DNA of 64,000 bases, from the NCBI RefSeq assembly GCF_007992215.1, contig NZ_BJZV01000022.1, positions 1 through 64,000 of the forward strand, read 5' to 3'. The position numbers and the translations under genes are program-made. Below the pieces are notes generated by a model, which was given only the letters and a program-made list of their open reading frames with translations, did not search any database and was not told the DNA's origin. The DNA is from Methylobacterium gnaphalii (GTDB taxonomy: Bacteria > Pseudomonadota > Alphaproteobacteria > Rhizobiales > Beijerinckiaceae). Of this stretch, positions 7,959 through 14,918 are shown one piece after another; position 1 is the stretch's first letter; each line of letters opens with the position of its first letter.

Positions 7959-8948
7959 ATGGCCAAACCGCTTGTTTATAGAAATACTGCAACGAACTTA
8001 CCTAATTGGGACCCATCTAATAAGCTGCATGAGACCTGCGCGCGCGGCTATGCTTATGAGTCTGATACTCATTTTGTGCATTTTTATGGTTACGGCCCTC
8101 CATATTGGACCATAACTTGCGGACTGACCGTTACTGAGATTATAAACGGCTCTCTGATCGATTGGTGTCAGCGAATATTTGGAGCAGAAGACATCGAAGT
8201 CGGGAGCTATGAAGTTGGCACTATATCTAACAAATTATGGCGCCCAGGCCTCTTAACTGATCATGAAGTATCAAGCTTTATATCCGACTCTGATTATAAT
8301 CGCAGACTTTCTGAGCAGGCCATTCTATCATTGATGCAGAGGCTCGACGACATATGTTTTTACGTCGAACCAACCGCCCATAATATGAATGCATATGGCC
8401 ATAAGATAAGAGATTTACTAATACTTTCTTGCACCGAGGTAGAGAATATTTGTTCGAGCCTTCTGCGTTTATGTGGTTTGTCGAAGGCGGGCAGTCGAAC
8501 AACAACCAGGGAATACTTTTTACTTAAAGATCTTTCAACGATGTCTAATTGGCAGATTAAATTGCATCGTCATCAAGACGCTCCGCTATTCTCTCCATTT
8601 CATGGGTGGCAAGGGTCTAAACCCACGCAAAGCCTGCCGTGGTATGAAGCTTACAATAAAGTTAAGCATGATCGAACTGGCAACTTTCATTTAGCGACGC
8701 TCAAATGTGCCATTGAATCTGTTTGCGCGTGTCTAGTTCTGTACATGTCACAATATGGGCCGCACAAGTTATGGGACACTGGCAGTCAATTTTCTGCAAC
8801 CATAAATGATAGTTATAGTGTAAGACTCGAAGGGCTTGATCCCAAGACCGTCTACGTTCCCGAGATAAACATACCGCCCAATCAGAGACCAGATCTTGTC
8901 TGCTATAATAGCGTAGCAAACATAAAACCGCGAGCTATCTCGACATGA
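7959..8948 (+). CDS. AT-rich cargo gene, unknown 329-aa protein with HEPN-like features
   Basis: A soluble 329-aa protein, rich in Cys, Tyr and Trp, whose codons are strikingly AT-rich compared with all phage and host neighbours. A central helical region (RDLLILSCTEVENICSSLLRL, in two parts about 149-168) is followed by YNKVKHDRTGNFHLATLK (about 230-247), where R-T-G-N-F-H fits the R-x4-H spacing of HEPN RNases. Such an arrangement occurs in HEPN/AbiV-like abortive-infection proteins, but I do not recognise a specific family. It stands alone, on the opposite strand to the late operon, and is convergent with the NusG-like gene. A phage-borne defence or exclusion gene is a reasonable but unproven guess. 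Confidence 0.75.
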   Translation: MAKPLVYRNTATNLPNWDPSNKLHETCARGYAYESDTHFVHFYGYGPPYWTITCGLTVTEIINGSLIDWCQRIFGAEDIEVGSYEVGTISNKLWRPGLLTDHEVSSFISDSDYNRRLSEQAILSLMQRLDDICFYVEPTAHNMNAYGHKIRDLLILSCTEVENICSSLLRLCGLSKAGSRTTTREYFLLKDLSTMSNWQIKLHRHQDAPLFSPFHGWQGSKPTQSLPWYEAYNKVKHDRTGNFHLATLKCAIESVCACLVLYMSQYGPHKLWDTGSQFSATINDSYSVRLEGLDPKTVYVPEINIPPNQRPDLVCYNSVANIKPRAIST

Positions 8949-8973
8949 TAGGTCGCACATTGCAGCCTATCAT
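8945..8973. terminator. Hairpin shared by two convergent stop codons
   Basis: ATGATAGG and CCTATCAT form an 8-bp stem with a 13-base loop. The TGA of the plus gene (8946-8948) and the TCA/TGA of the minus NusG-like gene (8970-8972) both lie inside the stem arms. No U-tract is present on either side, so it may act as a weak bidirectional terminator or 3'-end protector. Confidence 0.4.
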
Positions 8974-9869
8974 AGCCGCTCAATCTGCTTGAATTCTAGC
9001 TCCACCGGCGTTGCGCCACCGAAGATCAAAACTGCCACCTTTAGGCGAGAGCGCCCATCGTCGACCTCTTCGACCGTAGCGTTGAAGCTGGCGAACGGCC
9101 CGTCCACCACCCGAACGACCTCGCCGATTTCGATGGGGTCCGACAGGTCGAGGATGGGCGCGGCGCCTATAACGCAATTCGCGAAGTCCTGCATCTCCTT
9201 CGATCGGACCAGCGCAACTACAGGCCCTACTTGGCCCGATGCGTCCTTTCCCTCGACCCGCTCGTAGCGATCAACATTCCAGGGGAACTCGCGCGCCGGC
9301 ACTTCAACCTTGTCGCCGACTTGCACCTTGTCGAAGCGCTTCTCGACGGCATCGGCATGCTGGGCATCAGTGAGGCGGCCGTATCGCTGGCCGGGGACGC
9401 GTTCGGCCAGCCAAGGGAACGTTTTCTGCAGCCGCGCGAGATGGTCGGCATCCTCGACGCCCACGAACACCGTGCGCGCCACGAGCGGCACCCTGAGCTT
9501 CTGCTGTCGCCCTGAGGCGAGCACGCGAGTCACCTCATCCTGTGCGCGAAAATGCGGGATGCCCTCTTGGCGGAGCTTCTGGCAAAGCTCGTTGGTCCGC
9601 CCGACGGATGCGCCGGCCATCACCCAACGCTTGTCGTCGACGAGGTCGTGCTCAGCCCGGCGCTCGGCGATACGAGCCGCCTCGCGCTCCAGCTGCTCAC
9701 GGATATGACGCTCGCGCGGGCTTTCGACACGGGCGCGCTTCTCCGCTGACTTCGCGTTGCGCGCCGCATCCTGATTCCGCCGGATCTCGCCACGGCGCAT
9801 GAAGGCTTTGTGGTCCGCTTCGCGGTCGCGCTTGATCCGTAGCCGTTGCTTCCTGGTCAGACGGCTCAT
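8970..9869 (-). CDS. Phage NusG paralogue (NGN and KOW domains), candidate late antiterminator
   Basis: 299 aa. Residues 1-75 are a highly charged Arg/Lys/Glu helix. From about 80 follows an NGN-like domain ([20 protein letters not shown], later [18 protein letters not shown]). The C-terminal about 55 residues are a KOW domain, from [19 protein letters not shown] to [11 protein letters not shown], close to NusG/RfaH. NusG proteins bind the RNA polymerase clamp and keep it elongating. This paralogue is the last gene of the early minus-strand operon, immediately before the cargo patch and the late head genes, where a lambda-Q-like antiterminator is expected. It starts with ATGA overlap after the preceding gene. 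Confidence 0.85.
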   Translation of the reverse strand: MSRLTRKQRLRIKRDREADHKAFMRRGEIRRNQDAARNAKSAEKRARVESPRERHIREQLEREAARIAERRAEHDLVDDKRWVMAGASVGRTNELCQKLRQEGIPHFRAQDEVTRVLASGRQQKLRVPLVARTVFVGVEDADHLARLQKTFPWLAERVPGQRYGRLTDAQHADAVEKRFDKVQVGDKVEVPAREFPWNVDRYERVEGKDASGQVGPVVALVRSKEMQDFANCVIGAAPILDLSDPIEIGEVVRVVDGPFASFNATVEEVDDGRSRLKVAVLIFGGATPVELEFKQIERL

Positions 9870-10138
9870 CGATTAAGTCCGATTGAGGTTGCGGCAACCG
9901 CGACCGCATCCTGCTGCGGACGAGCGATGCGCTGGCTGGCGTCGATGAAGGTGAGCACGCGACCATCGGGGCTGACGATGAAGGCCGGCCCCGTCGGTGC
10001 GTTGGTGCCGGTGAAGCCGCTCAGGGCGCGCTCGACCTCCTCGCGGCAGAGACGGCGCCAGGTGTCGACGTCGATGCCATAGGCGCGCTCCATCCAGCGG
10101 AGGAGTGCGTGATCGGTGATGGCGAGGGCGATCGTCAT
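9866..10138 (-). CDS. Small phage protein of unknown function
   Basis: 90 aa from the ATG that overlaps the GcrA-like stop (ATGA); its own stop overlaps the NusG-like start. It reads [29 protein letters not shown] and later [21 protein letters not shown]. The [10 protein letters not shown]...GID pattern recurs in small alphaproteobacterial phage proteins of unknown function, sometimes near RelE/HigB-like folds, but I cannot assign it. Tight coupling on both sides indicates it belongs to the early operon. Confidence 0.75.
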   Translation of the reverse strand: MTIALAITDHALLRWMERAYGIDVDTWRRLCREEVERALSGFTGTNAPTGPAFIVSPDGRVLTFIDASQRIARPQQDAVAVAATSIGLNR

Positions 10139-10731
10139 CGCCAGATCCCCGTGCGGTCGTTGCCCCTGGGCTTGGTAGGCGCCGATCGGGTCCGCTCCTG
10201 CCTGGGCTCGAACACCCGGGCTCGATGCGCCTCGCACCAGGAGCCGTGAGGATCGCTGCGGGTGGCGACCGTCGGCTCACCGCAGAACAGGTGGGGGCTG
10301 CGATCCGTAAGCGCGTAGCGGCAGCGGAAGGAGCCGAGCTCGAGGAGTGGCACGCCAGCGATCGGGATGGGCCGGCGCTGAGGTTCGGGAAACAGCGTCA
10401 CGACCCGTGGCTGCACCACTATCGGCCGCGGCGGCGCTCGGCGCTCGACCTCCGGCCTCGCCTCGACCACAGCGCCCTTCAGTCGGCCGCTGCCGCTCTT
10501 GCGATGGCCTTTGCCGGTGGGGCCCATCCTGGAGATCTTGCCGTGGACGCCGCTGCGGGTGACGGGCTTTCCGGCTATCGCCGAGAGGTCTTCGGCGATA
10601 GCTCCAGCGCTGTATCCGTCCTTGGTCCAGAGCTTCACGAGGCGAGCTGTGATCTCTGGGGACCAGATGCCCTCAGGGTTGTAGGGCTCTCCGACAGCAG
10701 CATGGTCGTGGATGGGCTTGCGCTTGGCCAT
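10135..10731 (-). CDS. GcrA-like cell-cycle regulator, phage-encoded
   Basis: 198 aa with GcrA layout. An N-terminal DNA-binding helix-turn-helix at about 20-70 reads GIWSPEITARLVKLWTKDGYSAGAIAEDL and VTRSGVHGKISRMG. A basic/Pro linker follows, and a C-terminal Cys/His region contains FRCRYAL, HLFCGEPT and GSWCEAH, as in GcrA. In Caulobacter, GcrA binds sigma70 polymerase and activates promoters carrying GANTC sites methylated by CcrM. Here it lies in the early phage operon with an adenine methylase and a GapR-like protein, suggesting control of host or phage transcription. Which promoters it controls is unknown. Confidence 0.85.
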   Translation of the reverse strand: MAKRKPIHDHAAVGEPYNPEGIWSPEITARLVKLWTKDGYSAGAIAEDLSAIAGKPVTRSGVHGKISRMGPTGKGHRKSGSGRLKGAVVEARPEVERRAPPRPIVVQPRVVTLFPEPQRRPIPIAGVPLLELGSFRCRYALTDRSPHLFCGEPTVATRSDPHGSWCEAHRARVFEPRQERTRSAPTKPRGNDRTGIWR

Positions 10732-11483
10732 TAGGCTGCGTCCTCGGTGTCTAGGGATTGAGCCTTGGCGGTCGAGGCAGCGGCCATGGGCCGATATTCT
10801 CGGCCCTCGAACCGCTCATTGGCTCGGCGCATCGCGGCGCGTTCTGCCGAGATCTCCTCGTCGGTTCGCTCTGTGATGACGTTCGCACCCTTGATCCCGG
10901 ACCGGACCTCCGCCCAGCGTGCCAAGGCCTGTGCGCGCTCGGCCTCGGTGGTTTCGATGTCGACGACCTCGGCATCGAGGATTTGACCGATGCGGAAGAG
11001 CTCTTCCTCGATCGGCAGCATCGCGTGCCGACACTCTCCGCGAATGAGCGGGGCAGTCGGGGCGTTGCGTGGATCCCAAGACACGCGATTGGTGCCTTTC
11101 AGGAAGCGCGTCGCGGCCTCTTGGACAGCCCAAGTTGGGATGTCGTCCAGCGCGCGGCACGTCAGGCTGACGATAGCCGAGGCCGCCTCTTTGTCCGTGC
11201 CGTAGGTGGGGAATGCACCCATGAGCGCGATGACGATCGCTCGGACGCGGCCCCGATCCTCGTCCGGCTTGAAGGACTCGGTGAGGTAGAGCCGGCGCTC
11301 GATCAATGCGGCGCGTTCGGCGCCATGCGGCGCTAGGGCTGCACTGACGAGCTTGTGGCGGAAGTTGTCCGGGTTCTCCTCCAAGCGGTTCGAATGCTTC
11401 GAAACCAAGTCGAGGAACGCCCTAGTGGCGGGCTCCGGCGATGAGGCGAGGCCGGTCTGATTGCGGGTCTGAACTTCGCCCAT
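10731..11483 (-). CDS. Phage early protein, unknown function (250 aa), next to replication gene
   Basis: The start at 11483 is chosen because GGGGA lies upstream and the 62-base overlap with the DnaT-like gene is then moderate; an ATG at 11525 would add 14 residues. The protein is helical, with PATRAFLDLVSKHSNRL near the N-terminus and a central YGTDKEAASAIVSLTCRALDDIPTWAVQEAATRFLKG (in parts) plus a long charged helix near the C-terminus. Its position just after the replication initiator could fit a helicase loader or replication accessory, but no AAA motif is present and no family is recognised. Confidence 0.75.
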   Translation of the reverse strand: MGEVQTRNQTGLASSPEPATRAFLDLVSKHSNRLEENPDNFRHKLVSAALAPHGAERAALIERRLYLTESFKPDEDRGRVRAIVIALMGAFPTYGTDKEAASAIVSLTCRALDDIPTWAVQEAATRFLKGTNRVSWDPRNAPTAPLIRGECRHAMLPIEEELFRIGQILDAEVVDIETTEAERAQALARWAEVRSGIKGANVITERTDEEISAERAAMRRANERFEGREYRPMAAASTAKAQSLDTEDAA

Positions 11484-12150
11484 CGTGATTCCCCAGTTCG
11501 TCGCGGAGAAGGTCGTAGAAGCCATTGCCGGAGCCGCTCTTGCGGGGGCCGGCCCTTGGCTGCTGGCGTTCCTGGCGTCGGACCATCTCGCGCAACCGGT
11601 TGCGCAGGGTCGCTGGCCAATCGAGCTTGGTGCCCTTCACGCCGGGCAGAGCGCGCCAGTAGTCGGCGAATTCGGCGAGGGCATCGTCGGCCAACCGGCC
11701 CCGAAACCCGAAATCCTCGGCGATCTGCCGGGCCTCGTCGGTCGTCTCGAACCCGTCAGGGATCCGAACGCCACGACGTCTGTCGGTGCCCTTGGGGACA
11801 GAGGACCCTTTAGGGTCCGAAGGGGTAATCTCTGAGGGTGTATTTTCTTTGGGGGTGTGGGGGGCCTTCTTTTGCTCGACTTCACCGATGTCCCGGCCTG
11901 TCCCGGCTTGTCCCTCGATGTCCCCCTCTGTCCCCGGTTGTCCCTCACTGTCCCCTAATGTCCCGGGGACATCGAACGGCTGAAGTGCGGTTTGAGCGCG
12001 CTGCCGACGCTTCTTTGCGGCGGCCTTCGCCTTGCGTTCCGTCTTCTCGCGCTCAGCATCAGCGAGGCCAGCCTTCATCAGGGCGGCCATCTGCTCCCGG
12101 TCCAGGCCGGCAGCGAGCATCGCGTCGATCATTTCGGGGGTGATGCCCAT
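11422..12150 (-). CDS. DnaT/lambda O-like phage replication protein containing an internal iteron array
   Basis: 242 aa. The N-terminus (MGITPEMIDAMLAAGLDREQMAALMKAG) is helical and followed by a basic stretch. Residues about 63-92 are a three-fold 10-residue repeat (GTLGDSEGQP, GTEGDIEGQA, GTGRDIGEVE) caused by the DNA repeat at 11889-11964. The C-terminal half (about 127-195) has the DnaT-like DNA-binding signature IPDGFETTDEARQIAED and FADYWRALPGVKGTKLDWPA. Proteins of this type start phage replication, and in lambda the origin lies inside gene O. The array inside this gene therefore makes it a likely initiator-plus-origin locus. Confidence 0.8.
   Translation of the reverse strand: MGITPEMIDAMLAAGLDREQMAALMKAGLADAEREKTERKAKAAAKKRRQRAQTALQPFDVPGTLGDSEGQPGTEGDIEGQAGTGRDIGEVEQKKAPHTPKENTPSEITPSDPKGSSVPKGTDRRRGVRIPDGFETTDEARQIAEDFGFRGRLADDALAEFADYWRALPGVKGTKLDWPATLRNRLREMVRRQERQQPRAGPRKSGSGNGFYDLLRDELGNHDGRSSDPQSDRPRLIAGARH
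11889..11964 (+). repeat. Eight perfect 10-bp-spaced TGTCCC iterons, candidate phage replication origin
   Basis: TGTCCC starts at 11889, 11899, 11909, 11919, 11929, 11939, 11949 and 11959, exactly every 10 bases. The four intervening bases vary in each unit. One turn of B-DNA per unit places all copies on the same face of the helix. The array is inside the DnaT/O-like gene, and AT-richer DNA (TGTATTTTCTTT) lies about 40 bases to the left. Confidence 0.8.
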
Positions 12151-12158
12151 GTCCGCAC

Positions 12159-12779
12159 CTACTCCGCAGCCGCGGGTGCGGAGGCGTCGAACTTGCCGGC
12201 CTCATCGCCGAAGGCTTCCCAGCCCGGCCGCGTTTGCCTTGAGAAGACATCGGCGCGACGCGTGGCGTCGATCGCCCACGCCTCCGCGATCTCGTAAGCC
12301 TCGTCTGGCTTGCGAGAGTGGTCACGAGCCTCCGCCATGATGACAGTTCGGACGTTGCGGGCCGTCCGCGGGCGACCGAAGCGGGCGATCAGAAAGGGCT
12401 CGCTGGCGCTGCGCAGGACGTAGCCGGTGCCAAAGGCGATCTTGCCGCCAGACGTCGTCTTTACCCACACGCCAGACGTCACGAACGTGAAGCCCCAGGC
12501 AGCCACCGATTCGATCGCCTGCGGCAGCATCGGGTGCGTCGCCCAGCACCACAGCAGCGCGTCCTTCCGGGCAAGATGCGCCACGGGAAGAGCTTTGATG
12601 TCGGCGAGCGACATGCAGGCGTAGTGAGCCTGCGCGCTCTTCCCTTCGCCCTTCTCCGAGCGAAGGCTGAACTCCCACGCCGGATCGATCATGATCAGGT
12701 CGTAGGAGAGGGCCGCCAGATCTCCGAAGGGCCAGCTCAACCGCGTGCCCTCTCCGCTTTGCCGCTCCGCAGCCGCCAC
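12159..12779 (-). CDS. MT-A70 family DNA adenine methyltransferase
   Basis: 206 aa from a GTG. The catalytic motif DPAW (MIDPAWEF, about 30-37) is the DPPW variant of N6-adenine methyltransferases, followed by HYACMSLADIKALPV and LLWCWATHPMLPQA. The cofactor-binding part GRPRTARNVRTVIMAEARDHSRKPDEAYEI (read in parts, about 135-165) is typical for phage MT-A70 enzymes. It would modify phage DNA against restriction or alter regulator binding. It overlaps its upstream gene by 43 bases and ends 8 bases before the replication gene. Confidence 0.88.
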   Translation of the reverse strand: MAAAERQSGEGTRLSWPFGDLAALSYDLIMIDPAWEFSLRSEKGEGKSAQAHYACMSLADIKALPVAHLARKDALLWCWATHPMLPQAIESVAAWGFTFVTSGVWVKTTSGGKIAFGTGYVLRSASEPFLIARFGRPRTARNVRTVIMAEARDHSRKPDEAYEIAEAWAIDATRRADVFSRQTRPGWEAFGDEAGKFDASAPAAAE

Positions 12780-12955
12780 AGCGTGCGGTGAACGTCAGCC
12801 TCGTCGATCGGCTTGCCGCGCTCGTTTCGGTGACCGTCGCCGGCCAGCGCCTCGGCGATGTCGACCGTGTCGAATCCATCGGCCCAGAGGTCCGCGATCT
12901 CTTGGTCGAGGTCGGTGTGGTCGGGCTCGATTGGGGTACGAGCGGCGGCCATCAT
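12737..12955 (-). CDS. Small phage protein with HTH-like region
   Basis: 72 aa, acidic at the N-terminus. The central LDQEIADLWADGFDTVDIAEALAGDGH could form a helix-turn-helix (GFDTVDIAEAL), and the C-terminus is basic. It starts with an ATGA overlap after the RusA-like gene and overlaps the methylase start, so it is part of the early operon. A regulatory or DNA-binding role is suggested only by the HTH-like pattern. Confidence 0.65.
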   Translation of the reverse strand: MMAAARTPIEPDHTDLDQEIADLWADGFDTVDIAEALAGDGHRNERGKPIDEADVHRTLWRLRSGKAERARG

Positions 12956-13527
12956 CGCTTGAGCCCTGCGATGATGGTCTCGACCTGACCGATGGAAATT
13001 CCGAGAGCGGCGGAGATCAGCTTGGGCGAGTGGCCTTCGCGATGGCGCAGCTCGATCTCGGCCGCGTCTTGGTCCTCGACCGGGATGGCGGTCAGGACCA
13101 TGCGGATGTCGGTGGTTTCCGTGCCGGGGTGTGGGCGAACCTCGCGGACGAATTGTTCGGTGGCGGCCGCGATGATGCCGGCCTGGGCCGCCGCGTCGAG
13201 GCAGGGCGCCGTGCGGTTCTCAGGCTTTCCAGTGAACGTCGGCATGTAGATGTCGACGTCGCAGATGCCTGCGATGCGACCGGGTGCCGGGACAGTGCTG
13301 CTGATTGCGAGGACTGCGCCCTGGAGCCAGGATTTGTATGCCGGCGTGCTGACGCGGGTGTCGCCGACCCGGAAGAACGACTTGGTCGTCTTGGGCGGAA
13401 GCGGGATGCGGATCTCGATTTGGCGCACGATCGGGCGGCGCCGGTAGACCGGTCGCTGCTCCGGGCGCTTGTTCTGCGCCTCGGTGCGCTTTGCTCGGCG
13501 CTGAGCTGAGGGCGATTGGTCAGTCAT
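12952..13527 (-). CDS. RusA-like Holliday-junction resolvase relative with C-terminal HTH; catalytic acids apparently lost
   Basis: 191 aa. After a basic N-terminus, residues about 35-135 follow the RusA fold pattern: IEIRIPLPPKTTKSFF, an STPAYKSWLQ helix, and the segment GKPENRTAPCLDAAAQAGII. In active RusA the corresponding region reads DLDN...LLDAL...DD; here the DLDN and DD acids are replaced (PENR, AAA). The C-terminal GHSPKLISAALGISIGQVETI looks like a helix-turn-helix. It may bind junctions or DNA without cutting, or act as a regulator. Function is uncertain. Confidence 0.6.
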   Translation of the reverse strand: MTDQSPSAQRRAKRTEAQNKRPEQRPVYRRRPIVRQIEIRIPLPPKTTKSFFRVGDTRVSTPAYKSWLQGAVLAISSTVPAPGRIAGICDVDIYMPTFTGKPENRTAPCLDAAAQAGIIAAATEQFVREVRPHPGTETTDIRMVLTAIPVEDQDAAEIELRHREGHSPKLISAALGISIGQVETIIAGLKR

Positions 13528-13530
13528 GGC

Positions 13531-13824
13531 TCAGGCCGCCATGCCAAGAGCCTGAAGATAAAGCTCCAGAATCGCGTCCTGTTCCTGGCGCTCGGAATGG
13601 TCCTGCTTCCTGATCCGCAGGATCGAGCGCACGGCCTTGACGTCGAAGCCTCGGCCCTTGAGCTCCGAGAACACCTCTTTGATGTCCCCGGCGATGGCCG
13701 CCTTCTCTTCCTCAAGGCGCTCTATGCGCTCGATGAACTGCTTAAGCTCATCGGCGGCCACGCTCTCGGCAGACGAGTTGGCGATAGACAAAGAGCTATC
13801 GGTCGGTCCCGAGGGTCCGTTCAT
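13531..13824 (-). CDS. GapR-like nucleoid-associated protein (DUF2312)
   Basis: 97 aa. The core ADELKQFIERIERLEEEKAA, then GRGFDVKAVRSILRIRKQD and RQEQDAILELYLQALG, matches GapR/DUF2312 almost helix for helix. GapR of Caulobacter is a dimeric coiled-coil protein that clamps overtwisted DNA ahead of polymerases and supports replication. The short Ser-rich N-terminus is variable. GGAGATAACC precedes the ATG. In this prophage it is three bases upstream of the RusA-like gene and may help phage replication topology or compete with host GapR. Confidence 0.92.
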   Translation of the reverse strand: MNGPSGPTDSSLSIANSSAESVAADELKQFIERIERLEEEKAAIAGDIKEVFSELKGRGFDVKAVRSILRIRKQDHSERQEQDAILELYLQALGMAA

Positions 13825-13898
13825 GGTTATCTCCAGTGTTGGGCGGTAGTGAAGCGCTGCGGGCTAGGCCGGCGAGGCGCGGCTGCTAAATCCGGTCA

Positions 13899-14348
13899 TC
13901 AGGCTGCTCCAGTAAGGCTACGAAGCGCGCGCGCCGTTCGCTGCGCCTGCCGAGACGCCGCGCGGATCTCCGCATCCAGAGCAGGATCTGTGGCCGGGCG
14001 AGCCGAAGCGGCCAGGCGCTCAAGGCGATCCGCCAATATCGAAGCCGCGCGAATTTCTTCACGAAGGACTCGGTTGCGGCGCTCATGGGCGGCGCGGAGG
14101 GCGTCCATCTCGGCGGCGTCGATCCGCCGAGCTTCGCGCCGCCAGATATCCTCGGCACGGCCATAGCTCATCGGCTCCTGTAGAAAGGCGGATACGGCGC
14201 GCGAGGCGCGGGTGATGGCAGCCTTCACCGTGTCTCCAACCGGCCTTGGCTCGGCGAGATCGCGGATCATGACGGAGGCTTGATCGATCGTCGTCATGCG
14301 ACTGACCTCGGAAGCTTTTTCCGAGCCCTCGGTGAAGTTTTCCTGCAT
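13899..14348 (-). CDS. Phage early protein, helical, unknown function
   Basis: 149 aa from ATG 14348, preceded by GGAGGAC at good spacing. An alternative ATG at 14297 (MTTIDQASVMIRDL) also has GAGG upstream and may be the real start. The central and C-terminal regions are Arg/Ala-rich amphipathic helices (AEDIWRREARRIDAAEMDAL, then AEIRAASRQAQRTARALRSL). No domain is recognised. A near-perfect small palindrome (CTCGGAAG...TTCCGAG) lies in its first codons at 14318-14336. Confidence 0.6.
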   Translation of the reverse strand: MQENFTEGSEKASEVSRMTTIDQASVMIRDLAEPRPVGDTVKAAITRASRAVSAFLQEPMSYGRAEDIWRREARRIDAAEMDALRAAHERRNRVLREEIRAASILADRLERLAASARPATDPALDAEIRAASRQAQRTARALRSLTGAA

Positions 14349-14395
14349 CTCGGAAGTCCTCCATGAGATCTTGCGGGCACTGGAGGATTGCTTCG

Positions 14396-14785
14396 ATGAT
14401 ACAGAGGAGAGCAAAAAGGCTGGGTACGCAGAACGAGAGCGCGACCGCGGCTTTGGTGAGCGGGGCGGACGCGCGACAGATGGACAGAACACGAGCTCGG
14501 AAGCGCTTGCAGGCGCTGATCCGGGCGGGAGTGGTCTGGTACGGCGAAGGAAAAGGCCGAGACCCGAAGGCCTCGGCAGTCCAGGGAGGAACGCACGAGG
14601 CGTTCGCCCTTGCGGGCCTGGGAAGCGCCGAGGTGGCGCGAAGGTATGCCGGCGCTCATGGAGCGCACCGCAGAATGGCGAGCACCGCAGCGGGCGCGGT
14701 CAGGATGAAGGCCCAGAGGGCAAGTTCGATTCGAGAGAGGGTCTGGCCTGACGCGATCATTGGCGGATCCCCCGCGTCAGAGTGA
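14396..14785 (+). CDS. Possible plus-strand gene conflicting with small minus-strand genes
   Basis: 129 aa from an ATG with GGAGG at ideal distance; the product is basic and contains RTRARKRLQALIRAGVVWYG. It would diverge from the gene starting at 14348 and overlap two minus-strand membrane genes (14656-14918). Those chain by ATGA overlaps with the early operon, so both sets are unlikely to be fully real. I rate this frame the weaker candidate in its 3' half, but its start signal is good. Confidence 0.25.
   Translation: MIQRRAKRLGTQNESATAALVSGADARQMDRTRARKRLQALIRAGVVWYGEGKGRDPKASAVQGGTHEAFALAGLGSAEVARRYAGAHGAHRRMASTAAGAVRMKAQRASSIRERVWPDAIIGGSPASE
14656..14760 (-). CDS. Very small membrane protein (34 aa)
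   Basis: MIASGQTLSRIELALWAFIL followed by TAPAAVLAILRCAP: one membrane span with a short polar N-terminus. Its ATG overlaps the stop of the preceding small membrane gene, and its stop overlaps another ATG at 14659 that opens a long but compositionally odd frame. The pair of adjacent tiny membrane proteins could be holin/antiholin-like or exclusion factors; this is speculation. Confidence 0.4.
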   Translation of the reverse strand: MIASGQTLSRIELALWAFILTAPAAVLAILRCAP

Positions 14786-14918
14786 TCAGCTCACCAGGAC
14801 CTGCTCTGTCGTGAGCGATGCCGACGACGAGCGCGATGATGGCAGCCCACAGGATGAGGCCGATCGTGACACCGAAGATGATGCCACGAGCGGCGGAGAG
14901 GGGATCGGGAGCGCGCAT
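14757..14918 (-). CDS. Small single-span membrane protein (53 aa)
   Basis: MRAPDPLSAARGIIFGVTIG then a hydrophobic helix (LILWAAIIALVVGIAHD) and a short polar tail ending TRGIRQ. The ATG overlaps the stop of the upstream gene by one base (TGATG), and its stop overlaps the next ATG, consistent with a polycistronic early message. No family is recognised. Confidence 0.6.
   Translation of the reverse strand: MRAPDPLSAARGIIFGVTIGLILWAAIIALVVGIAHDRAGPGELITLTRGIRQ

Noticed and set aside
11881..11970. CRISPR-like array at the TGTCCC repeats
   Set aside because: The unit is only 10 bp with 6 conserved bases, far too short for CRISPR repeats and spacers; iterons explain it better.
14296..14751. Plus-strand 151-aa ORF and minus-strand 14294-14668 ORF in the same region
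   Set aside because: Both have low-complexity Arg/Gly/Ser composition without recognised motifs; a better-supported minus gene (13899-14348) and small membrane genes cover the area.
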